From assembly GCF_035594125.1 (NCBI RefSeq), contig NC_087158.1, positions 4,601,001 through 4,665,000 of the forward strand: DNA of 64,000 nt, read 5' to 3'. Position numbers and translations under genes: made by a program. This DNA comes from Scylla paramamosain (Eukaryota > Arthropoda > Malacostraca > Decapoda > Portunidae). Of this stretch, positions 60,600 to 64,000 are shown piece by piece; the first letter of the stretch is position 1; every line of letters begins with the position of its first letter. Below the pieces are notes generated by a model that saw nothing but the letters and a program-made list of their open reading frames with translations, made no database searches and had not been told where the DNA came from.

Positions 60600-61260
60600 G
60601 AGCGTGTGTGGCGCCCCTCACCAGCCCATCCCACCACCTTGTGTACTGGTGCACAAATTGTCCTTGGTGGTGACAGGTTCTACATCTAGGTATCACAAGT
60701 GCCTCTTGCTCGTCCGTGTCTCCCTCGTCCTTCTCTTCCTCTTCCTCGTCTTCCTCCTCTTTCTTTTCCTCTTCTTACGTTACACTATCGTTCAACTCCT
60801 CTCTCTCTGTTACACTTTCATTGGCTTCCTCCTCTTCCTTTCCTTACTTTTCCTTTTCCTCATCTCCCTTATCTTTCTCTTCCTCTTCTTATGTTACACA
60901 ATCGTTGAATGAATTCTTCCTTTTCTTTCTCTTTCTCTTCCTCATCTCCCTCCTCTTTCCTTTCCTCTTCTTTTGTTACACTATCGTGAATGAATTCTTC
61001 CTTCTCTTTCTCTTCCTCTTCCTCATCACCCTCCTCTTTCTCTTACTTTTCTCGTCATGTACATCACTGGCTTCCTTATCTTCCTCGTTGTTCACTCCCT
61101 CATTCTCCTTTTCCTCTTGTTTCTCTTCCTCTTCCTTTGTCACTGTATCTTTGGCTTCCTCCTGTTTCTTGTCTTTCTTTTCTTCTTCTGTGCCAATTTC
61201 ATAATTTTCTTTTTCTGCTACACATATTTCATGACAAAAGGCAGGAGTCGCCATTGATTC
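60600..61260 (-). pseudogene. Glu/Lys-rich coding-like segment, copy I
   Basis: On the - strand it reads as Glu/Lys-rich sequence split by short NDSVT or KDTVTK spacers. It starts near MATPAFCHEICVAEKENYE (61254) and EIGTEEEKKDKKQEEAKDT. It ends near 60620 with ALVIPRCRTCHHQGQF and VHQYTRWWD. Stops interrupt it (for example after NDSVT near 60780). The same start- and end-type sequences recur at 63115-63880. It could be a decayed exon, a domesticated repeat protein, or a minisatellite that happens to be open. I do not recognise the family. Confidence 0.35.
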
Positions 61261-63114
61261 ATGCCAAAGAGTTTCATTACCTTATTATATATTTTTTTTA
61301 TTTTTTAATCTTTTTTCTCTTTTTTATATATAATTTTTAATATTTTGAAGTTAAATTTTTATTTTATATTTTATTTTACATTTATTTTTTATTTCTTCTT
61401 TTGTCTTTTAATCTTTTCATCTTTTTATCTCATTTATTTTTATTTTTTTATTTTAATTTTCATTTATTTATTTATTTATTTTTATTTTTTAACTTTTATA
61501 ATTTTTCATATGATCTTTCCTTTTCTTCTTTTTTGTTTTCATCTTTTTCTTCTTTTTCTTTCTTTATTCTTTCTTTTTTTTTTTTGACACATGACAATTT
61601 TCATAACAAAGGGAAGAATCAACATTCATTGATAACAACAACTTTCATTGGTCATCGCTCATTTCTTTTTTTTTTTTAGTTTTCTTTTCTTTTCTTTATA
61701 TTTCTTGACTTTTCTTTTTCCTTATCTTTTTTATCTACAAAATTCTCAGATTTCAAGAAATGCATTTCAAATCATTAATGCGAACAATATTCATTATCTT
61801 TTATAATCTTATTTTTTCTATCTTTTTATCTTTTATTATTCTATCTTTTTGTATTTCTTGTATCTTTTATAATTTTTGTGTGTTTTAAACTTTCCTCTCT
61901 TATTTTGTGTTTTTATACTTTTAATCTATCATTATTCTTATTTTTGTATCTTTTTAGTTTTTTGTCTTTTCATCTTATCTTTTGTATTTTTTTTGTTTTT
62001 ATCTTTTTTTTAATCTTTTTGTGTTTTTATTTTAGTTTTTTTTTGTTTTAATTTTTAATTTCTTCTTCTGTTATTTATTTTTATTTTTGTATATTTTATT
62101 CTTTTCTTCATATTTAAAAAAACTAATCTTTTATAGTTTTTCATTTTTTTTACTTTTTGTCTTTTTCACATTTTTTTTTAAACATCACAGTTTTCAAAAC
62201 AAAGTCAAGCATCACCATTGACTGGTGATAAAAACTTTCATTAGTCATCCTTCATTGATCATTATTATTTTTTCTTTTTCTTTTTTTTTTATTTTCTGAG
62301 AAAATCACAAAATTTCAAAAAATGCATTATACATTTCAAATAATTCATTAATTATTTTTAGTGTTTTATTACTTTTTTCTTTATCTTTTTAATTGTTCTA
62401 TCTTTCTTTGTATTTTTATCTATTTATTTTTTTTGTGTTTAAACTTTTGTCTTATTTTTATATATTTTTTCATAATTTTAATCTATTTTTATTTATTTAT
62501 TTATTTTTTTTCAAAATTTTAATCTTTTTAATCTTATTAACTTTTTTCATTCATTTTTATATTTAAAAAAATCTTTTTATCTATTTTAACTTTTTATCAT
62601 TTTTTTTATTTTTATTCTATTTTATTTTTTTCTTTCCTTCATGCCAAAAACTCTCATTAGTTATCATTCACTGCAAACAATCGCTTTCTTTTATTTTCTT
62701 TCTTTTTCTTTTTTTTTTTACACTAATCATCAATTTCAGACAATGCATTATACGTTTCAAATGACTAATTTTTGTCCTCTTTTTTTCTTTTCTTTTGTTT
62801 AATTTTCCTTTTTCTTTCCCTTCCTTATTTTATTTTATCCTTCACTACAAACACGCGTCTTCCTTTCTTTCTCTTTTTATTTTCTTTTTTCTTTTTATTT
62901 ACACAAATCACAAATTTCACAATGAAGGAGTCGCCATTCATTCATGACAACTTCCATTATCTTTTTGTTATCTTTTTGTATTTTTTTTTCATTTTATCTT
63001 TTATATTTCTTATCTTTCTTTCTTTCATCTTTATTTTTTTCATCTATTCACTTTTTTAATCTTTTAATCTGATTTTTATTTATTTATTTATTTTTTTTAC
63101 TTTCTTTTCAGTCT

Positions 63115-63880
63115 ATCCCACCACCTTGTGTACTGGTGCACAAATTGTCTTTGGTGGTGACAGGTTCTACATCTAGGTATCACAAATGCCTCTTCCTCGT
63201 CCTTATTTCCGTCGTCCTTCTCTTCCTCTTCTTCTCTTACACTATCATTGGCTTCCTCCTCTTCCTTCTCTTTCTCTTCCTCTTCCTCGTCTTCCTCCTC
63301 TTTCTCTTAATCTGTTACGCTATCGTTGGATTCCTCCTCTTCCTTCTCTCTCTCTTCCTCGTCTTCCTTCTCTTTCTCTTCATCTGTTATACTACCGTTG
63401 GATTCCTCCTCTTCCTTCTCTTTCCTTTCCTTTTCCTCGTCTTCCTCCTCTTTCTCTTCCTAGACTTATGTTGCACTATCGTTGAATTCCTCCTTTCCCG
63501 TCTCTTTCTCTTCCTCTTTGTCATCTCCCTCCTCTTTCTCTTCCTCTTCCTATGTTACACAATAGTTTAATGAATTCTTCATTTTTTTCTCTTCCTCTTC
63601 CTTCTCTTCTTTCTCTTTCTCTTCCTCTTATTATGTTACAGTAATGTTGAATCCCTCTCCTTCATTTTCTTTCTATTACTCTTCGTCATCTTCCTACTCT
63701 TTCTCATCCTTTTCTCGTCAATACATCATTGGCTTCCTCATCTTTCTCGTTCTTCAGTCCCTTATCCTCTTTTTCTTCTACTTCTCTTTCTCTTTTCTCA
63801 CTGTATCTTTCACTTCCTTCTCTTTCTAATCTTTCTTTTACTGTTCTTCTGTGCCAATTTCATCATCCTTTTTATATTTC
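63115..63880 (-). pseudogene. Glu/Lys-rich coding-like segment, copy II
   Basis: This is a second copy, about 2.5 kb from copy I in the same orientation. It has EIGTEEQ near 63855, several acidic repeats separated by NDSV-type spacers, and the end AFVIPRCRTCHHQRQF followed by VHQYTRWWDRLKRK and a stop near 63105. DNA identity to copy I is highest over the non-acidic end (CCACCTTGTGTACTGGTGCA). Internal stops and frame changes are present. Confidence 0.35.
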
Positions 63881-63903
63881 TCATCCATTTCCTCTCTCTC
63901 TCC

Positions 63904-63928
63904 CACACACACACACACACACACACAC
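63904..63928. repeat. (CA)n microsatellite, short
   Basis: About 12 CA units. Confidence 0.95.
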
Positions 63929-63997
63929 TGCATCAGCCTTCGTCATCTACTCTCACACTCACCTCACACTCACACTGCATCAGCCTTCGTCATCTAC
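63928..63997. repeat. Two copies of a 23-bp unit at 47-bp spacing
   Basis: CTGCATCAGCCTTCGTCATC followed by TAC occurs at 63928-63950 and 63975-63997, separated by CTCACACTCAC-rich sequence. It may be the start of a longer tandem array that continues beyond the window. Confidence 0.85.
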
Positions 63998-64000
63998 CAC

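Noticed and set aside
59495..62000. Phe/Leu-rich membrane-protein-like frames
   Set aside because: They come from TTT/CTT low-complexity sequence and shift frame freely; no start context or homology.

Overview
The window looks like repeat-dense nuclear DNA of an arthropod, most likely a decapod crustacean (probably a crab). This is an inference from the very long dinucleotide microsatellites, the mixture of Jockey-, CR1-, BEL/Pao- and Ty3-type elements, intron-bearing coding sequence and low GC. I cannot name the species. Only one cellular gene is clearly supported: the last two coding exons of an hnRNP-like RNA-binding protein on the + strand (9239-9412 and 10942-11142), encoding a Gly/Tyr/Gln/Asn-rich prion-like tail. 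A candidate promoter with a first exon and splice donor lies at about 14725-14857. Everything else recognisable is mobile or repetitive.

Layout. 1-1680: AT-rich DNA with no gene seen. 1681-7075: two decayed copies of one Jockey-clade LINE, facing head to head. 7079-7988: a perfect 910-bp (AG)n tract. 8084-11640: end of the hnRNP-like gene, with an antisense Jockey fragment and an (AT)n tract in its last intron. 11640-15770: mostly unique DNA with the candidate promoter. 15770-34387, continuing at 57079-57486: a highly diverged tandem array of roughly 100-bp monomers. The monomers run in + orientation up to about 23.65 kb and in - orientation after an (AT)n hinge at 23666-23771. The array has been invaded by a Harbinger-type element, two Jockey copies (one carrying a hAT MITE), a CR1 fragment and a BEL/Pao element. 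57487-64000: a sixth Jockey remnant, then a pyrimidine-rich decayed satellite that contains two copies of a Glu/Lys-rich coding-like segment.

The BEL/Pao element (34388-57078, - strand, TSD GGTAT) is itself a container. Its pol carries a Tigger/pogo MITE (37731-38201). Its gag-pro region is split by three head-to-tail copies of a second LINE family (39421-48060) whose ORF1 has PHD-finger and SGNH-esterase features. Its gag is split again by a young, apparently intact Ty3-like LTR retrotransposon (48911-56142, TSD ATGG).

That last element is the most interesting object here. One 1550-codon ORF (50369-55021) reads gag, protease, integrase, reverse transcriptase, RNase H. The integrase lies before the RT, as in Ty1/copia and the Gmr1-like group, although the RT, RNase H and GPY/F region look Ty3/gypsy. 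The gag has a segment resembling the SCAN domain. The two 962-bp LTRs differ at one site that I could find, so the insertion is recent and the element may still be active.
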